This document shows, piece by piece, positions 1 to 11,262 of a DNA stretch of 64,000 nt (position 1 is its first letter; the number at the start of each line of letters is the position of its first letter). The DNA lies in NCBI GenBank assembly GCA_032719365.1, contig CM064868.1, positions 14,046,235 to 14,110,234 on the forward strand, written 5' to 3'. This DNA comes from Prinsepia uniflora (Eukaryota > Streptophyta > Magnoliopsida > Rosales > Rosaceae). Under the pieces are notes generated by a model that was given only the letters and a program-made list of their open reading frames with translations, did not search any database and was not told where the DNA came from. Position numbers and translations under genes: made by a program.

Positions 1-458
1 GATTTATACAGAATTTTATAAAGTTGTTTAAGTGATTGATTGTTATAGAGTTAACAAATTTTTATCGACTTACAATCACTTTTACATAGTTAATGATAGA
101 ATTAAACAGAGTTATGTTGTAGGGTTTTGTAGATTTTAATATTGATATTTATTGAATTTGATAGAGTTTTATTTTGAGATTTGTAGAATTTAAATATTTT
201 TATAAACATATCATAATCGCAAACTCAAAACCCCAAACCATAAAAAAAAGGCTAGCCATCATTGTGGCAATGTATGATAATTTGCCATCATCATTAAAAT
301 TTAAATTTATCATAGAAAACATAGTAAGCAAAATTTTTAAAATTAGACAAAAAAGAATATACTAAATATTCCTAAAAATTATAATCGCATGTAAACGAAA
401 CAATAAAAAATAGGAAAAAAAAGGTATAGAGTTCTTGAAAAGTTAAAAAACAACATAT

Positions 459-890
459 CTATTGTTCGTCATTTTCGTTATCATTGTGTGGAGCATCTCT
501 CCACATAACAGTAGCAATACTTGTTCGACATTCATTAGTATTCTCTCATTGTTGCTCTTGAGTTTGATAATCTAGTTCCATAACATTTTTTCATTGACAT
601 GTAATGATGGAGATTCAAATATATTTTTCACTAGAGAACTCATCAGAACGACATTCTTTGCGAAGAAAGTTGTGCAATCTTGCATATGCCAATACTATTT
701 GTGTATGTTTCACATGGGAATGGATGTGAAGTTTTGAATATTGTGAACAATGATTTGAATATATTAAATATCCTCTCTATCACATTCCTCATGGAAGCAT
801 GATGAAGATGAAACAATTCAACTAATTTTTCATGTTCACAACCTTCACCAAATTCTTAGAGATGATATTGAATACCTCAATATGGATCTA
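459..890 (-). pseudogene. PIF/Harbinger (HARBI1-like) transposase, C-terminal relic
   Basis: Reading the minus strand from about 890 gives FHLHHASMRNVIERIFNIFK followed by a stretch ending in FLRKECRSDEF. This is the typical C-terminal segment of plant Harbinger DDE transposases (an NLRHAS.RNVIERIFGVLK-like motif, then LHNF.RKEC). The reading changes frame between the two motifs and contains stops, so it is dead. The terminal stop is at 459-461 after an Asp/Glu/Asn-rich tail. The N-terminal catalytic Asp regions are not recognisable. Being inside Harbinger-type ends supports the assignment. Confidence 0.65.
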
Positions 891-1116
891 AGATTGATAA
901 GAGTTTAATAGTAGATAAAAAAAATCAGATTATTCCATGGAGAAAATTCAAAAGTCGAAACCCTAAACATGAGAGCCAATAACCAAGATAAAGATTGGTA
1001 AGAGACAAGCAGTATTGACGAATCTAAATTGATTAGGGTTTGATAGTAGAAAAAAAAAACTATTCATTGGAGAAAATTCAAAAGCTGAAACCCTAACCAT
1101 GAGAGCCAATAACCAA
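889..1116. repeat. Degenerate tandem duplication, period about 130 bp
   Basis: GAGAGCCAATAACCA recurs at 971 and 1101, flanked on the left in both copies by GGAGAAAATTCAAAAG and AAACCCTAA. The two units differ by scattered changes. The repeat lies inside the Harbinger element and has no coding capacity. Confidence 0.75.
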
Positions 1117-1600
1117 AAATATTGTTCGTATAAAAAAATTAAAATGCACTAGCCAATTCAACGAGCTTCAACGAAATGTCCTACGCCAAAAAAAAAAATT
1201 TCCCGTTCAAATGTCTATGAAAATATTAGGGACATAGGTAAGATTGTGAATTGATATTGCTATTTATACTTCATACATCTAAATCTACAAAAATTAATAA
1301 TTTAATAAATTCAATAAATGTCAATCTAATTTTGAATATCACTCAACATTTGTTGACTCCTAAAAAATTATAATTGAATAGCTCCCAACTTTCATGGAGT
1401 TTTTAAAATTGGTTAAAAATCTGTATTGAATACCTCTCAACTTTTGTAGGGTTTTTTTTATAGTTTTAAAAGTCTGAATTGAATACCTAGTGATTTATAC
1501 AAACTCTCTAAAATTTTAAATTGAATACAACTAAAATTAGAAATCAATAAAAACTCTATAAAAGTCAAAGTTGTCCAAATTCAATAATCAATACCACCCC

Positions 1601-1978
1601 TTTGTTTCAATAAATAATATTAAATAAATAAATAAAAGAAAAATAAGGGCGTTGGGGTTTAAGGATCCGATTGAGAATCGGGCATACCGAAACAAATAAT
1701 TAGGGTTCCTCTTTCTCGCTACCGGTAGTAAGGCTAGCTCATTTTGAAGTCAGTCATGAATCAAGAATTTGGGGTTTTAGGGTTTTGGGCTTATTAATGG
1801 ACCACTTCAATACCTTCTTCATCGCCCTCCTGCCATAAATCTGGTACGATTCTTTCTATCCCTATATATTTGTATGTTTGGTTGTTGGGAAACTGAGAAA
1901 AAAAAAAAACACCAGTTCAAAGTTCAAAAAGGTTTTGAAGTTCTCGACTTTTAAAATCTCTTTTGGTGATTTGTAGCA
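1601..1978 (+). promoter_or_regulatory. Upstream and 5' leader region of the MEE22-like gene
   Basis: This is the only non-transposon sequence between the Harbinger end and the start codon at 1979. A TATATATT box at 1863-1870 lies about 110 bp before the ATG and could be a TATA box, but AT-rich plant DNA makes this weak. A GGGTTTAAGGATCC and AATTAGGGTTCC pair (telo-box-like AGGGTT words) sits at 1655-1710; such motifs are common near start sites of plant housekeeping genes. Exact transcription start unknown. Confidence 0.35.
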
Positions 1979-4900
1979 ATGGCGGCAGACGTGCCAGTTA
2001 CTCTTGAGGTGGGCAATTCGTGCTGTGCTGAGGTAAGGATTTCGAGTCTGTTTTGCTTTGAGTGTTTTTTATTTTTATTTTTAATTTATTTGAATGTATC
2101 CTAGGTATTTGGATCTTGAAATTAACTGACTTTTATGCTTGCTATGCAGTGGAAACAGAAGTGCTCGACCCTCCAAAAGAGGCGCAAAGCTCTGCGGGAA
2201 GCGTTGGACGTCGTTACGAAGGAGTATGATAGTGCTGAATCCCAGAATTCCATGCTTAAGAAAGGTAACTTTTTAAGGATTCCTATTATTGAGTAAGCTG
2301 TTGAAGTGATAGTTATTTCTCAACCTGATTTACTTGGTTTGGGGATTAGATAATGAGATTTGCTCCGGAAGCTCATACTCCGGTAGTTGTAAATTGGGTA
2401 CATTTTGTTTTTCGAGGAAAAGTTTCTTTTTGATAAATAGTCATCAGCATTTTAGTACCTATTTTTTTCACCAACTGTTAAAGTTATGCGCTTTAAGGTT
2501 ATCGGCTGAGCAATGGGATTTTTATGTTGCATATTCAACATGTTAATGTGTCAAAATTTAGAATCTGATGTGTATGAAGGTTTTGCTGAAATTAATTTTC
2601 ATTTAGTCGCACGCTTACAGAAAATTGAATGATTGTAACAAAAGAGTTCAACTCTAAGATATGGAGAGGCCGACCTGGCAAAGAGTGAAGTAAAATTTTC
2701 ATAATATACATAATTGAAGCTCTCCAGACTCCAGTTGATATGTTATTGTTAGGTAATGCATGTTTTATTTATTGGAGAGTGTTATTTTTAACTTCTCCAA
2801 ATGAAAAATTTTGTTTTCTCGCAGCACATGAGGAAGAGCGAACTAGAGCAGATATTGAGAAAGAGGAGAAAGAGAGAGAATCTGCAGCTAGGGTATCTTT
2901 AGAGAAAGAAATTTCTGGATTGAAATCTGAGATAATTTCTCTGAAGCAGGGAGGAAATGCGGATGCTCAAGATAAAAGTGAAGTATACCTTCTTAAAGTG
3001 AAAGTTTCTGACTGTGAAAAGGAAATTAATAATCTTAAGGAGCTTTTTGAGAGAGAGAAGAACAGGGCAGCCTCAGAAAGTAAGAATGCACAAGTGGAGA
3101 AGAAAAAGGCTTCTGAAGCACAGAAAGCTGCTAAAGCTGAAAAAATTAAGGCTGATGAAGAGATGAAGCGTGCTAATATTGAAAGAGAGAAGGCTGAAAA
3201 TTATGCACTTGAATTAAATCTTCTTAAAGCTGAAGTTTCTGAATGCAACAAGGAAATTAATCGTCTCAAGGAGCTTGTTGAGAGAGAGAAGAAATGTGCA
3301 GACTTAGAAAGTAAGAATTCCGAAGTAGCAAAGAAAAAGGCTTCCGAAGCACAGAAAGCTGCTAAAGCTGAAAAAAGTAAGACTGATGAAGAAAGGAAGC
3401 GTGCCAGTGTTGAAAGAGATAAGGCTGAGAATTATGAACGTCAATTGGAGGTTATGAAGAAAGAAAAATGTAATGCTGAACATTTGTCTCTGGACTTGGT
3501 AGAGAGTAGGAGAAGGATTGATGAGTTACAGAAAGTGATAAATGACATTAGATGCTCAAGAGAGTTGCACAAAGCTCAGAATTTCGAGGAAACAAACAAA
3601 TGGCATGAAACTGAAATACAGAAGGCAGTCAAGGATAAAAAAAGGGCAGAGTCAGAGATGGTGAAAGCTGAAAAGCAGAAAAAGCTTGTAGAAGTGAATT
3701 GGAAGAAGGCTATAGGTGAAAAATCTCGTGCTGATATTCTTTCTAGGCAGTTAGATGAAGCTAAGAAGAAGATTCAGGAATTATCCTCAAGAAAAGTAAG
3801 TGAGGCTTCTGCCGTTGTACTTGGAAAAGATGTGAGAGTTGAAAGCGTGCAAATGAAACATCTGAAGAAGGAACTTAAGTTCGAGAAAAAGCAAAAGAAG
3901 CATGCCAAAGAAGTGGCCAACCTAGAAAGAAGTCACAATGGTATCCTGAAACAAGAATTAGGTCGCATGAAATTGGAGTTTGATCAGTTTTCGCAGCGGC
4001 TGGGTATGCTAAATAATTCTTTGTCACATAGTGCTGAAGGTATAGATGACCCAAGAAAGGTTCGTTTTCCTGCTCTAATCTTCATAATTTCCGTGTTCTA
4101 ATTTCATGTAGTTGCAGTATTGTTAGGTTTCATGATGTTGGTGAGGAATCTGTACTTGGAACATATCATAATTGTTTTAGATTTTGCTACAGCTACTCTT
4201 GATTTATTTTCTTTTTTCAGGCGAGGTTGATGACAAATGAACCTTATTCATCTGATGGCTATTAATGTTGTAATCTGGTGGGTAGAGCATAAGCTTGCTC
4301 GTTATTCTACTTTAATGCTTGGAATTTTTTTAGGACAATACAACAATACGAATAAGGTCCAAACTTTAAAATCACTATCTTTAGTGCCATTTATATGAGA
4401 TGTACCCTCCGGCCCATTTATATAGAAATATAGGAAAGATTATCTTCTACGCCTGTTGTATTTAGATTGAACTAGACCTTTAATTTAAGATATGGGAGAA
4501 GAATCATGGTTCTACTTTTGCATCTGTTATACTTGTCTAGTTGTCACTTGGTATAAAGATTTGCCTATTTCTTTTGGCTTCCAAATTCATAGTTCTTTGT
4601 TGTACATTTATGTGGATGTCGTGTCTTATATTAGTCATATATTTTCTCTCTTGGATCTTTTACGTTATTTACCTCAATGGTATTGGTGCTTCCACAAAAA
4701 AGTTATTTCTAACTCGTATACTGAAATGGACTTGTGCAATTTGCAGATGAACCTTCAAAGAGAAGGTAAACTTATGAAGTCTCGCTGCCCAGTTTCAGAT
4801 GCATCTGATTCTTTCAGGGAAGCCTTGCATCAGACTGTACCTTTTCATCCTTTATCAGGAGGAAACTGCATTGATTCTATTTCAGGTATTGATTCTATGT

Positions 4901-7900
4901 TGGACTCTCCAGTTGGAGGCTCTAACAGAAAAATGTTACAGACTTCTGCAGTAAATTCCAGAACAACATTTTTTTCTGATAGACAGTTGGTGGGCTCACA
5001 GGAAAAGGGTGGCTTTTCTCTTACCAGTTCAGAAAAATTGGTTGATGAGAATGTGCAACCGGCAATATCCAACTTGTCTGCTGAGGCACATTGCAACAAA
5101 AATTTTGCTATGGTGTCTGAAAACAGTGTCAGAAGTCCTGGCGGAACTAATGGGGTTGGAAGAGCTCATGATCTTGGTCGGAAGAGAAAGAGGATACTTC
5201 ACGCTGTTGAATCAATTGAAAATCTATATGCTGAAGGTAGGAAGTTGCACCTTCGGGTAGAGGAGAACCTTTCTGTTTTGAATTTTTTGTTGCACAAGAA
5301 GATAGAAAAACCTTTTGAAGAAGGAAGATATCTACTTCCTAGTCCCCAGGGTAATTCATATGCAAAGTGTGGGGGGCTTTATGAGAAGGGAATGGAAGGA
5401 ATTGAAGAGAAGCTAATATTGCAGAATTATGCCGACAGTAACAAGCAAAAAAAGGACGATAAATTTGAAAATGAAGTCTGTGGATGTGCAAATGTCTGTG
5501 GACTAGTTTCACAAAATTCCGATGAGCAATTAGGGATTACTCAAGTAAGCAGAGAAGGCATAAATGATTTTGAAGTAATTGATGGAAGCTACTTGAAACT
5601 CTTGGACTTGGAAAATGATGCTGATGAGGAACGCTACAGGATGTCAATGGAAATGCCATTGTCTCCTACACTTCCTGAGATTGAGTTTCAAGGTGTTGAA
5701 GCATTCGATGTGGAGATAAATTCAAATAGCCTGAATTTGGGTGGATCTGGAATTATGAATAATGATTTATTGCATAAGAATGGAGGTGAGATTGATTCCT
5801 TTGACATGCTAGGGAACAGTGTGAATGTTTCAGGTAATTGTGGTGTCCAGGACTCTGGTGCTGAAGAAATGTCGAATGCCCCATATTCACGAAATGAGAA
5901 GGCTATTGCTCCATTTGGAAGTGAACCTGGATCAGTGGGTGACAATAATCTCAATTTCTATGTTGTAGTTTCTAATAGTGAAGACAGTAGCAGCATTTCT
6001 AGAATATGTCATACTTCCAGAACTTGTATTACACAGTGCTCTTTGGCTACTCATACAGATTGGATGGGGCAAGAGATTTTGCTTGCTCTGAAGACTAAAG
6101 AACTTTCTTCAAAGTAAGTGATTCATGGTTGAGAAGGATGGTATATTTTTATATTTTCCCCGCTCTCCCCTCTTCTCTTCTCTCTCTTCTCCCCGTCCCC
6201 TCCTTTTTATTTCTTCAACTCTCCTCTCTCCTGCCAGCCAAGCTTTTCTGTTGCTGTTTACTGTTGAATATTTGAAATTAGTTTTAGAATTTTATATTGG
6301 GGGAAGTCTAGTACTTAGTGAAATAGTGGTTATATGTGCTAGTTGATTCAATTTTCATTGTTGTATTTAGGGAAAAGGTTTGCATATTCTTCTCACTGTT
6401 GCTACTCAACTTTGCCACTGCTGCTTTGAGTAAATTTGGGAGCTCCAATTGGACATCTAACCCCTGCTTGGATTCTTTTGCTGAACATGTGTGCTCAGGT
6501 ATGCTAATTGTTAATTGATTTTCATGTTTAATGTAGGATGCCATTTCATCCTTGACTTCATTAAAATTATATTTTTTTTTTCTGTTTTGCAGTGATGTCT
6601 GACAGGGAGGGAAGGAACATATTTTCAGAATTTGGTTGTTTGGATGAATCACTTAGTTTCATCGAGGATTTCCTAATAGATGGAAGAGTTGTGGAGTGTA
6701 GGGATGCATCTTCCGAGAGCTTGGATGTGTGCCACTCTGGGCACAGGATATTACTTGATGGCCTTTGTATATTCTCTCGACCAGCATTGACAGACGAGTT
6801 GGTGGCAGGGAGCATTGTGTTAGCATCAATATGTGCAGCGTTTGACCATATTGGTTTTATTTGTGAACTTTCCTACAACATTTTGCAGACTAGTATATCT
6901 AGTCATTCACTGGTACTGAATATTCTTCATGTTTTTGCTTATCTTGGTGGAGAGAAGTATTTTAACTTCGGAAATTACAATTTAGTGATTGTCTTGAAAT
7001 CTATAGTTACATATCTTGAGAGACGACACTTATCAGATTCTGCTGGTTCTTGTATTTCATCTGTAAGCAAGTCTCGAACTGTCATATGTCCATCCGTCAA
7101 ATGCCCATTTTATGAGGATGCTGTTTCTGTTGATGTTGCGACATCATTGCTTTTAGAAAGGCTCCAAATGAATGCTTCATTGGGAGCTATGCATCATGAG
7201 AACTTGATGGAATCAGACAATCTGAGTTCAAATTCCTGTATCATGTTCAACAAGCATAAAGCTGATGAAATTTCTGTTCCTGGTAATTGTGGAATTGGTG
7301 TGAACTGTGATGTATCTTGTTGTTTAAACAAGTTTGCAATGCCTTCTATTCAATCAGACTCTTCTGCCAATTTTACTCTCTGTGATCTAAGTGATCTCCT
7401 ATCATTGGTGGAGTTGGTTGCAATAAACATGGTATGTGCACCTTTTGAGTTTTTTTTTTTGTTGTTGTTTCCTCCATTTCCTACCTGTATGCTCATGTCT
7501 TACAAACTTGTTGCTCTTCTTGCACCTTTTTGAGTTTGCTGTTGATACTTGTGACTGTTTTCTTAGTTTCCTATTCTTTTGGGCTAATGACTTAGAGATT
7601 GACTAGTTGTAGCTACATTACTTCTTGGGTTTAATTGTTGTATGCTCTACAAACGGAGGGTAGGGTCATACTCTAAAATGTGGCTTTGGTTGTCTTGCTA
7701 CAGTTCTTAGATGAATTACTTTTTAAAGCTGATGAAGTGTAGAGTGATGGTCGGTAGACTAAAATTTGTTGTTAACGTTTATAATGAGTATATGTGGTGC
7801 GAAGTCCAAATTTCTTTGATAATGATCAGATGTATTAGGTATTGACTGCTATTGTGGTAAGTGCATTCCAAATGCAAGAAGTTCTAGTACTTAAATGTAT

Positions 7901-8662
7901 CCGATGTTTTGATTCTAGTTTCTCTTGTCTCGAGTCTTGCAACAGCAACTTATGTGATACAAAAGATCCTTGATTCCGCAGAATATTTCAAAATTCACTC
8001 AATTTTATGGTGGCACTTTCTATTTTTCTCATTTTGTTATTTTGTTTCCATTCTTGAGGAATTTGTTGGTCTAGGTCTTTCTTTGATACTAATACTTGGA
8101 TTTTTTCTGGTTGTTTCCTCTTAAATGCAGGGCTGGGAATGGACAAGTGCCAAGATTATCTCTCGGCTATTGAAAGTTGTGGAGTCATGCAGCGCTGAGA
8201 ATGTCACTACTGGAGTTATTGTTCTCCTTGGTCAGCTTGGAAGGTAACTTCTCTTTTGTTTGCTTTGCATTCTTCATTTTCTGGCCAGGTGTTGCATCAT
8301 ATCTTGTAATTTATGTTTTTGATTGCATGTTATCTTCACTTTTTATTTTCAGGCTTGGAGTTGATGCCCTTGGATACGAAGGCAAAGGGCTGGAGTTTTT
8401 GAGGTGTGCGTTATCGGCATTTTTATGCCGGGACTCTGCAATTAGTATCGGTCTTCCTAGTCAAATTGCCACTGTTAGGGCATTGCTGGGTCTTATCCCT
8501 TGTGATTTCCAAACAATTGTTCAGAATAAAGTGGAGCATGCAGCGATTGCCAGTCACTCGAGTCCAGCTGAGTCTATAGGGGAGTGGTTTCTACTGCTGC
8601 CAAAGAAGCAGCAGGACTTGTCATTTGGCCTTTTACAACCAGCTGATGTACGTAAGACCTGA
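1979..8662 (+). CDS. MEE22: Coiled-coil protein resembling EMB1611/MEE22 (maternal effect embryo arrest 22), 8 exons
   Basis: Exons by GT-AG boundaries with matching phases: 1979-2032, 2150-2264, 2825-4059, 4747-6113, 6371-6498, 6593-7431, 8131-8243 and 8353-8662, giving 1386 residues. The N-terminus has a Cys-Cys-Glu-Trp-Lys block and a basic helix (exons 1-2). Residues about 57-468 are a continuous Lys/Glu/Ala-rich coiled coil. It contains two tandem 77-residue repeats (starts 2989 and 3220) sharing KKASEAQKAAKAEK. Exon 4 is Ser/Asp-rich and carries a GRKRKR basic cluster near residue 611, a possible nuclear signal, followed by a conserved-looking helix. Exons 6-8 are Leu-rich and helical. 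Architecture and length fit plant MEE22/EMB1611, which is needed for embryo and meristem development; that name is from family memory and is moderate. The ATG is the first in frame. A cryptic donor at 8649 and acceptor before 8729 would change only the last few residues. Putative 3' UTR runs to about 8940. Confidence 0.8.
2989..3450 (+). repeat. Two tandem 231-bp coding repeats (77 residues each) in the coiled coil
   Basis: Units start at the CTTCTTAAAG words at 2989 and 3220, exactly 231 bp apart. Both units contain SKN, KKKASEAQKAAKAEK and REKAENY/RDKAENY-like blocks in the same order. The period of 77 residues is 11 heptads, so the duplication keeps the coiled-coil register. Confidence 0.85.
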
Positions 8663-9308
8663 AATGCTGCATTCCAACGCGTTTTTGAAACTGCAAGGGT
8701 GCTTCATGTGGTTGACATGTTGATGCAGGTTGTACGAATCTTTTACGAGATTTGTTCAAAGAGGGATTGAGATTTATTGAGAGTAGAAGAAATTTTGATT
8801 AGGTGCTGCTGTCTTGAAGAAGTTGAGGACATTTGGAGATGCAATGTTTGGTATTTTCACTAGTGAAGTTGTAAATTTCAGAGCCAGATATTGTCACAAT
8901 TTTGTAAATCTTCTTATAAATTCGTTTTAAATCAATAGCAAATTGTTGCGATTTACCCTTCAAAGGTCAATCATATTTGTGCTTTTGTTCTTTCGGTTAT
9001 GATTTTATTTCTTTAGCTAAAAAAAAATGTGCGAAGCGTGTAACTGAATTGTTTAAGAGCGTTTTTGATATTCTGCTTAAAGCATAACCTCTTTGATTGG
9101 GTTTATGCTTCAATTCTGACCCAAGGGGTGTAAGACACTTGCTCAAGAACCCTACTGCATGCGTCTCTTTCTTGCCAATTGTGTTGACACGTAGACACCA
9201 AATTAACTCTCTCTTATCTAAAACTCCCTTATATAAGTGCATACAGGCAGCAAGTTCTTGTGAAGTAAATCAGTCTCAATCTCAAGTAAAGTTAGTGATC
9301 AAGCGAAA
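8663..9308. other. 3' UTR of the MEE22-like gene and intergenic spacer
   Basis: AT-rich, no ORF of note. An AATCAATAGCAAA tract at 8930-8942 is a plausible polyadenylation region for the upstream gene. A CCTTATATAAGTGC word at 9227-9240 lies about 75 bp before the candidate start of the PP2C relic and may have been its TATA box. Confidence 0.4.
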
Positions 9309-10855
9309 ATGAAGGCAAGCAATTTTCTTTCATGCATTATTATTCTTTTTTAGGGCTCATTAGGTAATACTTCATGTCTTAAAAATATTAGCTAGAATAC
9401 AAATTTTCCCTGAAAACTTCAAGTTTGTTACTGTGTTGCTTGCAAAGGAAGAAGCCAATATTAAGAGTTGGTGATGGAGAAGACTCCCATAGGGTAAAGG
9501 TACAGTCTTTAAGTAAATCTTTCGCTAACTCTTTGAGGTTTCACTCAGCATGCAAGATTACTCAATAATGGCTACTTTTGCTGCAGAAGGCAAGGTTTTC
9601 TCCAAAAGCTGTATTATTACATATGGTCAACGTTTGTTCTCCTCCACAAATGATTATGCTTTGAATATTATTTTTTACCATATTATCAACAGTTACTTAA
9701 TTACCTTAGTTGAAATGTTAATATTTTTACAATAATATCCAGAGACCAATTTTATGGTGCATGGTCATGTAGGAGAAAGCAGGACATGGGTTTTGTAGAG
9801 AAGATGAAGAAGATGAAGATGATGCGGTTTCTCCGAGTCGAAAAATCAGCCATGGATTTCATTTGGTGAGGGGAAAAATGGATCATGGAATGGAGGATTA
9901 CATTGTGGCAGAAAATAGGAAAGTGAGTGAATGGCTGTGACTTGAATTTATATGCAATTTTTGATGGCCACTCAGGTCCTGAAGTTGCAAAATACTTGCA
10001 ATCCCATCTTTTTTACAACATATTAACTCAGGTATGCTAATTCATTTTTACTGTTTAACTATGATTTTTATAACTAATCTCATTCAATTTGATCATAGCC
10101 TGATTTTTGGACCAAACCGAAAAAAGCGGTAAAGAGAGCTTATAAAGCTACGCATAATGAGGTTTTGGAGAGTGTGGTCGCTTCAAGAGGAGGATCAACA
10201 GCTGTTACAGCAATTCTAGTCAATGGAGAGAAGCTGATCGTCGCGAATGTGGGGGACTCCCGGGCGGTTTTATGCAGAGACGGTGTGGCAAAACAGATAA
10301 CTGTGGATCATGATCCGGAGAAGGAGAAGGACCTTGTGGAAAGCAGAGGTGGTTTTGTTGTAAAAAGGCCAGGTGAAAGAATTGGCTACATGCACTTGTT
10401 TTTTATTAAGCTTGTAAACTATTGGCATGAGTTTGATCTTTTCCTAACTGGATTAGGAACTGTGGCACGTGTCGATGGCCAACTGGCTATGACAAGGGCT
10501 TTTGGGGATAGAAAACTGAAAGAGCACATAACCTCAAAACCAGATATCAGAGTTGAGAAGATAGACAATGAAACTGATTTCATCATTTTGGCAAGTGATG
10601 GCTTGTGGTAAGTAATTAGCTAGAGGAGATCTGCAGTTCTTAAAGCTTTTTGCTTTACTTGATAGAATGACGAGAAAAGTTTATTATTATTATTATTTTT
10701 TAAATTTCCATTTTAAGGTGATGTCAAGCCAGGAGGCCTATGATTGCATTAGAGAGCTTGAAGATGCTCAAGAAGCAGCTGAGAAGTTGATTGAAGAAGC
10801 CGTGTCTAGGAAAAGCTATGATGATGTCTCATGCATAGTTGTTGCCTTTCACTAG
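9309..10855 (+). pseudogene. Protein phosphatase 2C (PP2C), probably non-functional
   Basis: Protein Ser/Thr phosphatase of the metal-dependent PP2C family; the motif order is that of the small soluble plant PP2Cs (PP2C28/39-like). Blocks: HGFHLVRGKMDHGMEDY (exon 9773-10031), YAIFDGHSG metal site, GGSTAVTAI and VANVGDSRAV (exon 10099-10372), RVDGQLAMTRAFGD and ILASDGLW (from 10457), then SYDDVS at the C-terminus (10718-10855), ending at a normal stop. Introns 10032-10098 and 10373-10456 splice in phase. Two lesions: at about 9921-9935 the frame breaks between the ENRKV block and the NLYAIFDGH block (one extra base), and after LW at 10611 no donor joins in frame to the intact acceptor before GTGATG at 10718, as if about 4 bp were lost. 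All metal-binding Asp motifs survive, so decay is recent or the lesions are assembly errors. The 5' exons before 9773 are uncertain. Confidence 0.72.
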
Positions 10856-10968
10856 AGTAATTTTGAAAAGTTTGTATTATAACTAATGAGTAATTTGCAA
10901 ACTTTTTTTTTTTTGACGATTTCTCATTCTATAATATTTATAAATTTGAAAAATATCATGTTAAAAAT

Positions 10969-11104
10969 GGTTGAAGAGTTTTCAAGAGCGTTGCATTAAA
11001 GTATATTCATTAATATTTATGCGCATAATTTACTTTGGTTGAAGAATTTTTAAGAGCGTTGCGTTAAAGTATATTCATTAATATTTATGCGCATAATTTA
11101 CTTC
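10969..11104. repeat. Tandem duplication of a 68-bp unit
   Basis: GGTTGAAGAGTTTTCAAGAG starts at 10969 and a close copy starts at 11037. Each ends in the shared ATTCATTAATATTTATGCGC and ATAATTTACTT block. Only a few bases differ. It lies between the convergent 3' ends of the PP2C relic and the first BBE-like gene. Confidence 0.9.
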
Positions 11105-11262
11105 CGTTAAATCGTGTAATTAACAGCAAGTACTAGCTGATTCTTACAAAGCTACATTATCCTTGATTAACAACCCTCAAAACTACTTGATCTTCACAGC
11201 AACCAAAACAGAGGTATAATATTTTCCTACAAACAAACAAGAAGTTAAGAAGTTTGCGGTCT

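Larger units (their letters stand above)
1..1600 (-). mobile_element. PIF/Harbinger-type DNA transposon, decayed, cut by window edge
   Basis: The right end is near 1600, where the sequence ends in ATACCACCCC. Read on the minus strand this is a GGGGTGGTATTGATTATTG terminus, followed by many copies of AAAAGTCTGAATTGAATAC-like subterminal repeats at about 1300-1600. Related AT-rich subterminal sequence (GATTTATACA, ATAGAGTTTT) lies at 1-180, so the left end is probably at or just outside the window start. A transposase relic lies between them on the minus strand. The terminus and subterminal repeat style fit plant PIF/Harbinger elements, but a 3-bp target duplication cannot be shown without the left end. 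Confidence 0.6.
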
